Source of the DNA: Chitinophaga sancti
Lineage (GTDB): Bacteria; Bacteroidota; Bacteroidia; Chitinophagales; Chitinophagaceae
Length of the DNA stretch: 64,000 bases
Direction: 5' to 3'
NCBI RefSeq assembly: GCF_034424315.1
Contig: NZ_CP139972.1
Location: 4,216,001-4,280,000 of the forward strand
Below, one piece after another: positions 26,864-35,879 of this stretch. Below the pieces are notes generated by a model that worked only from the letters and a program-made list of their open reading frames with translations, was not told where the DNA came from and did no database searches. Within the stretch, counting starts at the first letter, position 1; the number at the start of each line of letters is the position of its first letter. The position numbers and the translations under genes were made by a program.

Positions 26864-27392
26864 TCAACCAATCCCGGTTCAGGAAATGCAAAATTCATTG
26901 GTATCATTATGATTTATTCCAGGTCCTTCGAAACTCATGCGTTGGAGATTCGGGTGGATTTTCAGGAAGAAAATTATTAATAATGCTTTGCCGGGTCTTA
27001 TTAATAATTTAAAAATGAAGGAAATATATTAATATGCACCCTGAAAAGGAAGATGTTTGTAATAAAAAATGTTGAGTCTGGTAAGTGGAGGGGTCTAGGA
27101 AGGGACTGAAATATCTTGAAAAGTGGATTTCTAGTAAGTAATATATTCTTATATAAATACGATATAGTAAATTAACGTTCAGCAAATTATTGTCGCTTCC
27201 CCGTTCATGAAAGCTACGCCTGATGGCATGTTTTGCGATCCGGCCTGCCGAAAAACCTACAAATCCTCAACAGTACTGCATTGCAGCACATTCTTTTTTG
27301 TATTTTCGCGAATCGGTTCTAAACCCTTTACCTTTTCCACGGATAAGGAATGTGGCCAGGAATGCAACATAAATCAAGTTAAAATTATTGAA
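26864..27392. other. Gap between zapA and rny; possible structured RNA
   Basis: 529 bases without a convincing protein gene; the only frame upstream of rny (from about 27207) reads through a Cys-rich stretch that looks accidental. Structures: ACCAAT (26867-26872) / ATTGGT (26897-26902), an imperfect stem CGAAACTC/GAGATTCG near 26929-26955, and a perfect 13-base inverted repeat listed separately. The zapA-side position is where many bacteria carry 6S RNA, but I could not build the full 6S fold. Confidence 0.35.
26971..27010. repeat. Perfect inverted repeat downstream of zapA
   Basis: AAATTATTAATAA (26971-26983) and TTATTAATAATTT (26998-27010) around the loop tgctttgccgggtc. The arms are all A and T, and no U-run follows, so it is not a normal terminator. 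Confidence 0.7.
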
Positions 27393-28958
27393 ATGGAATC
27401 TACTTTAATCGTAGCAATAACAGCAGTAGCTGCGTTGATCATAGGAATACTGCTAGGCAAGGTTATATTTGCTAAAAACACACAGATAAAAATACAGGAA
27501 GCTGAGGCACAGGCTGCAAAGATCGTAGAAGATGGGAAAGTAGCCGCTGAAAACGAAAAAAAGAACAGAATCCTGGAAGCAAAGGAGAAATTCCTGCAGT
27601 TGAAAAGTGAGCATGAAAAAGAAACCCTTGCACGCAACCAGAAAATGGCAGATGCAGAAAACCGCATCAAACAGAAAGAACAGAGTCTGACACAAAAGAC
27701 AGACACCATAACGAAACAGATGCAGGAGAACGAGGCGATCAAGGAAAACCTGACCCGCCAGATGGAGCTGGTAGCTGTAAAACGCACAGAACTCGAAAAA
27801 CACCAGGAAGAACATATTCGCCGTCTTGAAAAAGTAGCGGCCCTTACAGCAGAAGAAGCACGTCACCAACTCATTGAAAGCCTGAAAGAAGAAGCACGTT
27901 CACAGGCCCTGTCTCACATCCAGGAGATCATCGAGGATGCTAAACTGAAAGCAAACAAGGAAGCTAAGAAAATCATTATACAATCCATCCAGCGTACTGC
28001 CGCTGAGCAAACCATCGAAAACGCTATTACCGTTTTCAACCTGGAAAGTGATGAAATCAAAGGCCAGATCATTGGCCGTGAAGGTCGTAACATCCGCGCT
28101 ATCGAAGCAGCTACTGGTGTTGACCTGATCGTAGACGATACCCCTGAAGCTATTGTATTATCTTCTTTCGACCCATTACGTCGTGAAATCGCTCGTCTGT
28201 CTCTGCAAAGACTGGTACAGGATGGCCGTATTCACCCTGCACGTATCGAAGAAGTAGTAGAAAAAACCAAGAAACAACTGGAAGAACAGGTTATGGATAT
28301 CGGTGAAAGAACCGTGATCGAACTGGGTATCCATGGTTTACATAAAGAACTGATCAGACTTGTAGGTAAGATGCGTTTCCGCTCTTCTTATGGTCAGAAC
28401 CTGCTCATGCACTCCAAAGAAACTGCTAACCTCTGTGCAGTAATGGCAGCAGAACTGGGTCTGAACCCTAAACTGGCTAAACGTGCTGGTCTGCTCCACG
28501 ATATTGGTAAAGTGCCTGATGAAGAAACAGAACTGAGCCACGCATTGCTGGGTGCTAAACTGGCTGAGAAATATGGTGAACATGCGGCGGTAGTAAATGC
28601 GATCGGTGCACACCACGATGAAATGGAAATGCAATACGTGATCTCTCCAATCGTTCAGGCTTGTGATGCCATCTCTGGTGCACGTCCTGGTGCACGTCGT
28701 GAGATCATGCAGAGCTACCTGCAGCGTATTAAGGATCTGGAAAACCTGGCCCTGGCACATGATGGTGTGGAAAAAGCATACGCTATCCAAGCCGGTCGTG
28801 AACTGCGTGTAATCGTTGAGAGTGAAAAAGTAACAGATAACGATGCAGATCGCCTGTCATTTGAAATAGCGAACAAGATTCAGAATGATATGCAGTATCC
28901 TGGACAAATTAAGGTGACTGTAATCAGGGAGAAACGTGCTGTTAATGTAGCGCGCTAA
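27393..28958 (+). CDS. rny: Ribonuclease Y
   Basis: 521 aa from the ATG at 27393 ([20 protein letters not shown]). The endoribonuclease starts mRNA decay at the inner membrane. Layout: N-terminal membrane helix (about 4-24), long coiled coil (about 25-200), KH RNA-binding domain (about 210-275, [21 protein letters not shown]), HD phosphohydrolase domain (about 335-430, with HSKETANLC and [14 protein letters not shown] giving the metal-binding His-Asp pair) and a C-terminal domain. An upstream in-frame extension adds a Cys-rich stretch of 62 residues and is rejected because it would place the membrane helix internally. A strong terminator follows. Confidence 0.96.
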   Translation: MESTLIVAITAVAALIIGILLGKVIFAKNTQIKIQEAEAQAAKIVEDGKVAAENEKKNRILEAKEKFLQLKSEHEKETLARNQKMADAENRIKQKEQSLTQKTDTITKQMQENEAIKENLTRQMELVAVKRTELEKHQEEHIRRLEKVAALTAEEARHQLIESLKEEARSQALSHIQEIIEDAKLKANKEAKKIIIQSIQRTAAEQTIENAITVFNLESDEIKGQIIGREGRNIRAIEAATGVDLIVDDTPEAIVLSSFDPLRREIARLSLQRLVQDGRIHPARIEEVVEKTKKQLEEQVMDIGERTVIELGIHGLHKELIRLVGKMRFRSSYGQNLLMHSKETANLCAVMAAELGLNPKLAKRAGLLHDIGKVPDEETELSHALLGAKLAEKYGEHAAVVNAIGAHHDEMEMQYVISPIVQACDAISGARPGARREIMQSYLQRIKDLENLALAHDGVEKAYAIQAGRELRVIVESEKVTDNDADRLSFEIANKIQNDMQYPGQIKVTVIREKRAVNVAR

Positions 28959-28980
28959 ATCATCAGAATTAATATATTTA

Positions 28981-29017
28981 AAGCAGGCTTGGAAGTCAAA
29001 TTCCAGCCTGCTTTTTT
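28981..29017 (+). terminator. Intrinsic terminator of rny
   Basis: GCAGGC-TTGGAA (from 28983) pairs with TTCCA-GCCTGC, one bulged base, loop gtcaaa, followed by a run of six T. Confidence 0.88.
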
Positions 29018-29040
29018 AATTCCACTAATTCCATAACGCT

Positions 29041-29868
29041 ATGATTATGCATCCCTTAGAATCAAAGATTGAAGCCGCGGTAAAATATCTTTCCTCGTTT
29101 AATGCAGATAAAGCACGTGTAGGTATCGTGTTAGGAACTGGTCTGGGGCAGTTAGTACAACACATTACGGTGAGCAGAGCCATTTCTTATTATGAAATCC
29201 CTCATTTTCCTATTTCCACGGTAGAATCACATAAGGGCCAGCTGATCTTTGGGAAAATCGGCGACACACCTGTTGTTGCGATGCAGGGGCGGTTTCATTT
29301 TTATGAAGGCTACACTATGCAGCAGATTACATTTCCGATTCGGGTAATGAAAGCTTTGGGAGTGGAAAAACTCTTACTAAGTAATGCCGCGGGTGGGATG
29401 CGACCGGCATTCAAAAAAGGAGATATGGTGTTGCTGGATGATCATATTAACCTGCAACCTGAGAGTCCATTGCGTGGCTTGAATTCACCGGTGTTTGGAA
29501 CAAGATTTCCGGATATGAGTATGCCATATGATGAGGAATTAGGGAAGATGCTGAAAACGGCAGCACATAAAGTAGGGTATTTTTTAAGGACTGGCGTATA
29601 TGCAGCGGTGATGGGGCCAAATCTGGAGACGAGAGCGGAGTATCGGTTTTTGCGCTTGATAGGAGCTGATATGGTGGGAATGAGTACGGTGCCGGAGGTG
29701 ATAGTGGCGAACCAGATAAAATTGCCATGTGCAGCAGTGTCAGTGATAACGGATGAGTGCGATCCGGATAATTTACAGCCGGTAAGTATAGAGGAGATTA
29801 TTGAGGTGGCAGGGAAAGCGGATAAGAAGCTGAGTGAGATTTTTGTGGAGGTGGTGAAGCAGCTGTAA
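29041..29868 (+). CDS. punA: Purine nucleoside phosphorylase (inosine/guanosine type)
   Basis: 275 aa. It cleaves inosine and guanosine with phosphate to the base and ribose-1-phosphate. Trimeric-PNP motifs: GIVLGTGLGQLV (phosphate loop), VESHKGQLIFGK, MQGRFHFYEGY, LLLSNAAGGMRPAF, GPNLETRAEYR with the catalytic Glu, GADMVGMSTVPEVIVANQ and SVITDECDPDNLQP with the purine-binding Asp/Asn. Two close ATG codons (29041 and 29047) are possible starts. Coding-strand use shifts to G-ending codons in the second half. It is bounded by terminators on both sides. Confidence 0.94.
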   Translation: MIMHPLESKIEAAVKYLSSFNADKARVGIVLGTGLGQLVQHITVSRAISYYEIPHFPISTVESHKGQLIFGKIGDTPVVAMQGRFHFYEGYTMQQITFPIRVMKALGVEKLLLSNAAGGMRPAFKKGDMVLLDDHINLQPESPLRGLNSPVFGTRFPDMSMPYDEELGKMLKTAAHKVGYFLRTGVYAAVMGPNLETRAEYRFLRLIGADMVGMSTVPEVIVANQIKLPCAAVSVITDECDPDNLQPVSIEEIIEVAGKADKKLSEIFVEVVKQL

Positions 29869-29912
29869 GAGGAATAATTTTAGGAGCTGGCCGCCGGCCT
29901 TTTGCATAAACT

Positions 29913-29946
29913 AAAAACGCTTTTGCCATCCGGCAAAAGCGTTTTT
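29913..29946. terminator. Bidirectional terminator between punA and scpB
   Basis: Perfect 15-base arms AAAAACGCTTTTGCC (29913-29927) and GGCAAAAGCGTTTTT (29932-29946), loop atcc. It serves both convergent genes. Confidence 0.92.
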
Positions 29947-29952
29947 GTTGTT

Positions 29953-30984
29953 TTATTTTGAATTAGATTCATCATCATCTTCATTTTCTTCATCTTCTCC
30001 TTCAAAATCATCCCCTTCATCTTCAAAGTCATCATCATCCTCATCGTCTTCTTCATCGTCATCATCTTCTTCCTCATCATCAAAATCATCATCTTCTTCC
30101 TCACCAACTATATCTCCCTCCTCCGTACTTTCCTCTTCACTCAAGGCTTCATTCTCCGCCACAACGTCTTCACCTTCTTCCGCCCTACCTTCTTCAATCT
30201 CACCTTCTTCAACCTCATCTTCCCTAACCTCATCTTCTTCATTTTCATCCTCCTCCACTACCGCATCTTCCTGCCCCAAAGGCAATTCCAGCTGCCCGCC
30301 ACTCACCTCATCTTCAATCACCAGCAAAATCTCCTCCTCTACCAACTCCCCATTCTCTGACACCCGCAATATCATCGCATCATCTCCAGCTCCATTCCCA
30401 TTCTCCAATCCCGCTATCAGCGTTGGCTGCACATCCTCCTCAAACACTTCCTTCAACTTCGGCAGGTCATTCGGTGAGTTCAATCCAAAATAATCCATAA
30501 ACGCCTTAGAAGTAGAATACAACAACGGCTTCCCTGGCAGCGTCTCACTACGCCCTGAAATCACAATCAACTCCTTCTCCAGCAATTTAGTAATGGAGTA
30601 ATCCGTACTCACCCCACGAATATGCTCAATCTCTCCTTTAGAAATAGGTTGTTTATACGCCACAATCGCCAGCGTTTCCAACGCCGCTGTAGACAACCTT
30701 TTCAGGAACTTATCCCCATTCAGCTGCGCCACCGTTTGATAATATTCCTTCTTAGTCAGGAATTGAAATCCACCCCCACTCTCCTTCACTTCAAACGCAT
30801 AAAACTCCGTGCTATACTTTTCCCGTATAGCCTCAATGGCTGTCTCCACCTGGTCAACAGTCACCCTGTCTTCCAGAAAAGCCAGCGCATTATTTAACAA
30901 GTCGGTGATATCCAGCACGGGCAGGGGTCTGTCAGCAGCGAATATCAGTGATTCAACATGAGGTATGATCTGTGAGATTTCCAT
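29953..30984 (-). CDS. scpB: Segregation and condensation protein B with a very long acidic tail
   Basis: 343 aa from the ATG at 30984 (MEISQIIPHVESLIFAADRP); an upstream in-frame TTG at 31011 is less likely. ScpB forms the SMC-ScpA-ScpB condensin that organises the chromosome. The two winged-helix domains fill about residues 1-190 (STAALETLAIVAYKQPISKG, IRGVSTDYSITKLLEKELI). The remaining 150 residues are a disordered tail; from about residue 240 to the end it is almost only Glu and Asp with runs such as EEEDDDFDDEEEDDDDEED. Most ScpB proteins are about 200-260 aa, so the tail is the oddity. The DNA encoding it (29953-30264) is nearly pure GA on the coding strand. Confidence 0.93.
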   Translation of the reverse strand: MEISQIIPHVESLIFAADRPLPVLDITDLLNNALAFLEDRVTVDQVETAIEAIREKYSTEFYAFEVKESGGGFQFLTKKEYYQTVAQLNGDKFLKRLSTAALETLAIVAYKQPISKGEIEHIRGVSTDYSITKLLEKELIVISGRSETLPGKPLLYSTSKAFMDYFGLNSPNDLPKLKEVFEEDVQPTLIAGLENGNGAGDDAMILRVSENGELVEEEILLVIEDEVSGGQLELPLGQEDAVVEEDENEEDEVREDEVEEGEIEEGRAEEGEDVVAENEALSEEESTEEGDIVGEEEDDDFDDEEEDDDDEEDDEDDDDFEDEGDDFEGEDEENEDDDESNSK

Positions 30985-31028
30985 TATCCGGTTTTCAATT
31001 GCTGGCGTCAACGCCTATAAGCTAAAAA

Positions 31029-31056
31029 GTCAAAGACCGAAAATACAGTCTTTGAC
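31029..31056 (-). terminator. Intrinsic terminator of atpG
   Basis: GTCAAAGAC (31029-31037) and GTCTTTGAC (31048-31056), loop of ten bases; five A at 31024-31028 give a U-run on the minus strand. It separates atpG from scpB. Confidence 0.85.
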
Positions 31057-31197
31057 CTTTATGATAAAATCTAAAAATATCGATGTTAATACGATGTGTA
31101 TAAGTCAGGCATTACCCCATCAGGCGCAACTAATCCATTTCTGTTTTAATCTATCAGCACATTAGCCGTAACCAATCTTATACGATCAATCAGCAAC

Positions 31198-32097
31198 TTA
31201 GCCTTCCAGCGCAGCTGCACCACTCACGATCTCAGTCAGCTCAGTTGTAATCGCTGCCTGACGTGCACGGTTGTAGCTGATCTTGTAATTACGCAGCAGT
31301 TCGTTTGCATTTTCTGTCGCCTTATCCATCGCAGTCATACGCGCACCATGCTCAGAAGCATTTGCATCCAGCATCGCTTTGTACAACTGAGTATTCAGGA
31401 TCTTAGGCATCAGCTCAGCAATCAAAGTATCTTTCTCTGGTTCGAAGATAAAGTCCGCTTTCGCTAATTTCTTACCCTTACTATCTGAAACTTTTTCCTC
31501 TACTTTAGCGATAGGCAGGAATTGCTCAGATATAAAGAACTGAGTAGCAGCATTTTTGAACTGGCTATAGATAATCTCAACAGCATCATACTGACCACTG
31601 GTGAAACCGTCCATTGCTACCGTAGCAGCTTCCTTCACATGATCGAAATCCAGGTGTGCAAACAGGTGCCAGTAAGTTTCGTTCATTTTGTAACCATTCT
31701 TAGCAAAATGCTCCCAGCCCTTCTTACCGATAGGCAGGATAGTTACACGACCTTTCTCAAACTGTTCCTGGTATTTTTCACGGATTACCTGCTTAGTCAG
31801 CTTGATCAGGTTTGAATTGTAAGCACCACATAAGCCTCTGTCCGAGGTTATTACGATCAGTAATACCTTTTCAACAGGACGCTCTGCTGCCAATGCCAGG
31901 TCGAGGCTGCCTTCACTGTTGGAAACAATGTTGGACAACATTTCCTGCAATTTAACAGCATAAGGACGCATGAGTAAGATAGCATCCTGCGCACGACGCA
32001 GTTTAGCAGCACTCACCATTTTCATGGCTTTTGTAATCTGCAGGTTGGACTGTGTGGACTTAATTCGGTTGCGAACTTCTTTAAGCTGACCGGACAT
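31198..32097 (-). CDS. atpG: ATP synthase F1 gamma subunit
   Basis: 299 aa. Gamma is the central rotor shaft of F1. The N-terminal helix MSGQLKEVRNRIKSTQSNLQ and the stretch ITKAMKMVSAAKLRRAQ, the Rossmann-like middle (VLLIVITSDRGLCGAYNSNL) and the C-terminal helix (HGARMTAMDKATENANELL, YNRARQAAITTELTEIVSGA) are all normal. What is unusual is the context: no other atp gene is next to it. The upstream neighbour is a WG-repeat protein, and atpG has its own promoter box and terminator, so it is probably a single-gene transcript. Confidence 0.97.
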   Translation of the reverse strand: MSGQLKEVRNRIKSTQSNLQITKAMKMVSAAKLRRAQDAILLMRPYAVKLQEMLSNIVSNSEGSLDLALAAERPVEKVLLIVITSDRGLCGAYNSNLIKLTKQVIREKYQEQFEKGRVTILPIGKKGWEHFAKNGYKMNETYWHLFAHLDFDHVKEAATVAMDGFTSGQYDAVEIIYSQFKNAATQFFISEQFLPIAKVEEKVSDSKGKKLAKADFIFEPEKDTLIAELMPKILNTQLYKAMLDANASEHGARMTAMDKATENANELLRNYKISYNRARQAAITTELTEIVSGAAALEG

Positions 32098-32163
32098 AAT
32101 GTTTTATGTATTACGTAAAGTTTATATGACTAAAAGCCCTTTGGGAGCTCCTGAATTTGGCTG

Positions 32164-32171
32164 CAAAGGTA
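32164..32171 (-). promoter_or_regulatory. -7 promoter box of atpG
   Basis: Plus strand CAAAGGTA, minus strand TACCTTTG (TAnnTTTG). The leader to the ATG at 32097 would be about 60 bases. No clear -33 element. Confidence 0.5.
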
Positions 32172-32378
32172 AGAAAAAGTAATTAAGATTGGTAGGATTG
32201 TGGATAGTTTGCCAGGGAAGCAGTATTGATCCTCGTCATATATTAATAAAATGAAATGACTGGATTTGGCAGCTGAATTTTAAGGTTAAAAAATGACTCG
32301 ATTTAGCCATCAGCCAGAAAACTATTTTCCCAAAAAAGGTTTTCATTCCCCCTGGTGAATTCCCTTTCCGTGATTTTC

Positions 32379-33251
32379 TTATTTCCCCGCCTCCGGCACT
32401 GAATCCGTCCAGGTCTCATTCCCCTCTTTATCCACATACCCCACTCTACCATTCAACTTAATCAAGCCTCTCCCATTTTGAAAAATAATCGCATTATCAT
32501 ACTTCGCCGCAATCACCTCCTTATTTGTCATATCAATAAACCCAAACTTCCCACTCACGCCCACCGGAGCCAGGCCCTCATTAAAATTTCCTACTTTGTC
32601 ATACACCACAGGAATCACCACATCCCCCTTCTCATTGATAAACCCAAACTTACGATCCACCTGCACCCATGCCAGCCCATCCTTAAATTGTCCAACCTTA
32701 TCATATTGACCCCCAATCACTTTTCCTGTTTTCAGATCTGCACGGCCACACTTTTCCTCATTATAGACGAGTACACTATGATGACTTACCCCACTGATCA
32801 TATCATAAGTTGGTTTCAAAATCACCTTCCCCTTATTATTCACCATGCCATATAATTCTCCCACTTTAATCCTCGCATATCCCTCCTTTTCCGGTTTTAC
32901 CTCATCATAGATGGGAGCTACCCATTCCTTACCCGTGCTATCCAACAGCCCCTGCTTCTTTTTCTTACTCACGAAGAAGTACTTCCCCTTCACCCAGGCA
33001 GAATCATATTTATAAGCAGAATGTTTTCCATTGGCAAACACAAATCCGTATTTCCCTTTTGATTGCACAGCTGCTGCACCATGCATGAATGCTCCAGCTG
33101 ACTCATATTGAGCGGGGATGATTTCATGACCAGCAGTATCCCGGAAGCCATATTTTTCCTCTTTCTGGAATTTAACCAGGGAGTCAGCTTGCTGCGCAAA
33201 TCCAAAAATTGTTGGACATAGAAGTAGTGAGAGCAGGAAAAATCGTTTCAT
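32379..33251 (-). CDS. WG-repeat protein, exported
   Basis: 290 aa from the ATG at 33251 (MKRFFLLSLLLCPTIFGFAQQ), which gives a clean signal peptide; a longer start seven codons upstream is less likely. The rest is a series of WG (KWG) repeats with the pattern YGFxDxxGxxIIPxxYD, for example KYGFRDTAGHEIIPAQYES, KFGFINEKGDVVIPVVYDK and KFGFIDMTNKEVIAAKYD. WG repeats form beta-rich units with unknown binding partners. It probably acts in the periplasm or on the surface. It has its own promoter box and no obvious functional neighbour. Confidence 0.88.
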   Translation of the reverse strand: MKRFFLLSLLLCPTIFGFAQQADSLVKFQKEEKYGFRDTAGHEIIPAQYESAGAFMHGAAAVQSKGKYGFVFANGKHSAYKYDSAWVKGKYFFVSKKKKQGLLDSTGKEWVAPIYDEVKPEKEGYARIKVGELYGMVNNKGKVILKPTYDMISGVSHHSVLVYNEEKCGRADLKTGKVIGGQYDKVGQFKDGLAWVQVDRKFGFINEKGDVVIPVVYDKVGNFNEGLAPVGVSGKFGFIDMTNKEVIAAKYDNAIIFQNGRGLIKLNGRVGYVDKEGNETWTDSVPEAGK

Positions 33252-33269
33252 AGGAAAAGGATTGTATAC

Positions 33270-33277
33270 CAAAAATA
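33270..33277 (-). promoter_or_regulatory. -7 promoter box of the WG-repeat gene
   Basis: Plus strand CAAAAATA, minus strand TATTTTTG. It lies 18 bases before the ATG at 33251. Confidence 0.45.
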
Positions 33278-33302
33278 ATAAATATCATTGAATTATGTAG
33301 AA

Positions 33303-33330
33303 AAAGGCCTTCGCTCACACGAAGGCCTTT
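33303..33330 (-). terminator. Intrinsic terminator of the DJ-1/PfpI gene
   Basis: AAAGGCCTTCG (33303-33313) and CGAAGGCCTTT (33320-33330), loop ctcaca; A-run on its left gives U on the minus strand. Confidence 0.85.
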
Positions 33331-33452
33331 CCTAAATTTCTTATTCCAGAAATGACGCTTTCTTAAATCAATTCTTTCTCTAAACTTTCTATTCTTAAAT
33401 CTTACATCACTTCTTTCCTGGAATTTCTTAAACTATTTAACTTCTTAGTCAC

Positions 33453-34034
33453 TTACAACTTAATCTCTGTTCCCAACACCTTCAAAAACGCCGCTATCCA
33501 CTGCGGATGCGCAGGCCATGCCGGCGCTGTCACCAAATTTCCATCCGTCACCGCCTCATCTACATTCACGGAAGCATAATGCCCTCCCGCTATTGTCACC
33601 TCCGGCCCCACCGCCGGATAAGCAGTCAGTGTCTTTCCTCTTACCACATCTGCCACTGTTAAAATCTGGATACCATGACAAATAGCAGCAATCGGCTTAT
33701 CAGCATATGCAAAATGTTTTACCAGTTCAATCACTTTCGCATTCAGTCTTAAATACTCAGGGGCTCTGCCACCTGCTATGACTAATGCATCATAATTCTC
33801 TGGTTTTGCATCCGCAAACGAAGCATTCAGCACAAAATTATGCCCACGTTTTTCGCTGTACGTTTGGTCCCCTTCAAAATCGTGGATGGCAGTGATGATT
33901 TTGTCTCCTGCTGATTTATCAGGGCATACAGCATGGACGTTATGACCGACCATGAGGAGCATCTGAAAAGGTACCATGGTTTCGTAATCTTCGGCATAGT
34001 CTCCGGTGAGGAAGAGGATGTTTTTTTGAGCCAT
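33453..34034 (-). CDS. DJ-1/PfpI-family protein
   Basis: 193 aa from the ATG at 34034 ([18 protein letters not shown]); the frame is open for 51 more codons upstream, but that part is low in coding character. The nucleophile elbow [11 protein letters not shown] carries Cys119 next to His120, and Glu15 in GDYAEDYE is the expected partner, as in PfpI and other class I amidotransferase-like proteins. Members act as peptidases, glyoxalases or protein/DNA deglycases; sequence alone does not tell which. It is cytoplasmic, has its own promoter box (34086-34093) and its own terminator. Confidence 0.9.
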   Translation of the reverse strand: MAQKNILFLTGDYAEDYETMVPFQMLLMVGHNVHAVCPDKSAGDKIITAIHDFEGDQTYSEKRGHNFVLNASFADAKPENYDALVIAGGRAPEYLRLNAKVIELVKHFAYADKPIAAICHGIQILTVADVVRGKTLTAYPAVGPEVTIAGGHYASVNVDEAVTDGNLVTAPAWPAHPQWIAAFLKVLGTEIKL

Positions 34035-34085
34035 GAGAGTAGGGGGTTTTAAGGGTGAGATTAAAGATAGTGAATAAATTTTGTT

Positions 34086-34093
34086 CAAAAATA
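34086..34093 (-). promoter_or_regulatory. -7 promoter box of the DJ-1/PfpI gene
   Basis: Plus strand CAAAAATA, minus strand TATTTTTG, about 50 bases upstream of the ATG at 34034. Confidence 0.4.
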
Positions 34094-34192
34094 TGCAACC
34101 TCTTTCCTGAGAAAAGCAACTAATAATGCCAGGAAAAATCATATTTATGGAGACACAATTCGATGAATCCATCTTACCAATAAACAAAAAGC

Positions 34193-34225
34193 CTCAATTG
34201 TGTCATCGGCGATGACACAATTGAG
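34193..34225 (-). terminator. Intrinsic terminator of the second susD
   Basis: Perfect 15-base arms CTCAATTGTGTCATC (34193-34207) and GATGACACAATTGAG (34211-34225), loop ggc. AAAAA at 34186-34190 gives the U-run on the minus strand. Confidence 0.9.
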
Positions 34226-34235
34226 CTTCCTAATA

Positions 34236-35840
34236 TCAATACCCCGGATTCTGCCTAAACTCATTACTACTCCTATCAATCTGATCCTGCGGAATCGGCC
34301 GCAACACATGCTTCTCCTCTATATTCGTTCCCCCCTGCGGATTATGCAACCTCACCCGCTCCAACAACTTCCCCGTCCTCACCAAATCAAACCACTGCAG
34401 CTGCTCCCCTACCAACTCTCTCCCCCGCTCATCCAATATAAAATCAATACTCAAATCCGATTCCCCAATCTTCATTGCCTCCCTATGCGCCTCCGTCTCC
34501 ACATCACTCATCCCCACCTTCGCCGCACGAACCCGCAACTTATTCATATACCCCACCGCTGTCGCATTATCGCCCATCTTCATATACGCCTCCGCCGCTA
34601 TCAAATAATCCTCCGCCAACCTAAACGCTATAAACGGCCTCACCCCCGAAGCCTGATTATCCGGCCGCAACGCATCCGCAAACTTATTCAATGAAGGATA
34701 CAATTTCTCCGTATAATTCCGGGGCGGCACATACAAATACTTCTTACCCGCTATCTCCCCATCCGTTACATCCACCCCAGGCATATACACCGAAGTATCA
34801 CCCACCTTCAACTTATCCGTTGCCGTATTACAATACCAAACCCTCGTAAAAAACTTCTCATAACGACAATCATTCACCCTGTCCTTATATAAGGTATCCA
34901 ACAAAAACTTTGTAGGCCGATAACGTTTCCACGGTGTACCATTTGCCAGGTCCCTCTTCATCCCCGCCAATACATCATACTGCATCAAAAAGAACCTGCA
35001 CGCATTATTATCCGATGAATTATACAAGGCATCATTGATATACTGCACCGCAAACACCGTCTCACTATTCTTCTCATTCCCCTGCGCCCACACCTGCCCT
35101 ACATCCGGCAATAACTGAAACCCATACTGCGATATCACCTTCGTTGAATAATACGCTGCACTATCATAATCCGTACCCACCGCCGAAGCAGAAGATGCAC
35201 GGGTTAAATACACCCTCGCCAGCAAATGCTCCGCCGCCGGCTTCGTCGCCCTTCCCCAATCCGTCTGCGATGCCGGCAACACCGCTGCCGCATATTGCAA
35301 ATCACTGATCACCGCTGCATAAATCGCTGCCACCGGATCACGATGTGCCTCCCTCTCTATTGTCGTATTCTCCTTCAAATTCAAAGGCACATCCCCAAAT
35401 AATTGCAACAAAATAAAATAATAATTAGCCCGACAAAAACGAGCCTGCGCCAGCCCGGACACCTTCACAACTGAATCCAAACTTACTATCGCATCCGCTC
35501 TCGTCGTCACTACATTACACACATTAATCGCCTGGTAAAACCCATTCCATATCTCCCGCAAATGTGAATAACTTGGATTCAACTGTGATGTATACTGGTT
35601 CGCAAACTTAAAATCCCCATCCGACCCATTCGTATACGTATCCGTTCCAAACACACTCACCGTCATCCCTCTCTCCGTACTATAAAAATTCCTCAACGCT
35701 GCGTAACTACTACTCACCGCCGTCGTAAACCCTCCCGGCGTATTATAAAAATCATCCGTCACATTCGTCACCACATCCTCATCCAACATCTTATTACACG
35801 ATACAACCACTATTAATATTAAGAATAAGAACTTTTTCAT
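34236..35840 (-). CDS. SusD/RagB-family lipoprotein (second locus)
   Basis: 534 aa from the ATG at 35840 (MKKFLFLILIVVVSCNKML), lipobox VVSC; a TTG two codons earlier is ignored. The N-terminal SusD region has YAALRNFYSTERGMTVSVFG, and helices such as ARFCRANYYFILLQLFGDVP follow. The C-terminal end has FILDERGRELVGEQLQWFDL and RPIPQDQIDRSSNEFRQNPGY. It is the surface glycan-binding partner of the SusC at 35880-38879, starting 39 bases after it. No glycosidase lies directly downstream; the divergent double DUF1080 protein is the only enzyme candidate nearby. Codon use in its 3' part is strongly biased to G-ending codons. Confidence 0.94.
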   Translation of the reverse strand: MKKFLFLILIVVVSCNKMLDEDVVTNVTDDFYNTPGGFTTAVSSSYAALRNFYSTERGMTVSVFGTDTYTNGSDGDFKFANQYTSQLNPSYSHLREIWNGFYQAINVCNVVTTRADAIVSLDSVVKVSGLAQARFCRANYYFILLQLFGDVPLNLKENTTIEREAHRDPVAAIYAAVISDLQYAAAVLPASQTDWGRATKPAAEHLLARVYLTRASSASAVGTDYDSAAYYSTKVISQYGFQLLPDVGQVWAQGNEKNSETVFAVQYINDALYNSSDNNACRFFLMQYDVLAGMKRDLANGTPWKRYRPTKFLLDTLYKDRVNDCRYEKFFTRVWYCNTATDKLKVGDTSVYMPGVDVTDGEIAGKKYLYVPPRNYTEKLYPSLNKFADALRPDNQASGVRPFIAFRLAEDYLIAAEAYMKMGDNATAVGYMNKLRVRAAKVGMSDVETEAHREAMKIGESDLSIDFILDERGRELVGEQLQWFDLVRTGKLLERVRLHNPQGGTNIEEKHVLRPIPQDQIDRSSNEFRQNPGY

Positions 35841-35879
35841 CTTCAAATGTTTTTAAGCGTTAAAACCAATACACCTCAA

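Noticed and set aside
27207..27392. Cys-rich N-terminal extension of rny
   Set aside because: RNase Y begins with its membrane helix; the upstream 62 codons would put the helix inside the protein, and the ATG at 27393 fits well.
29945..30493. Poly-serine frame on the plus strand
   Set aside because: It is the antisense reading of the Glu/Asp codons of the ScpB tail, not a real serine-rich protein.
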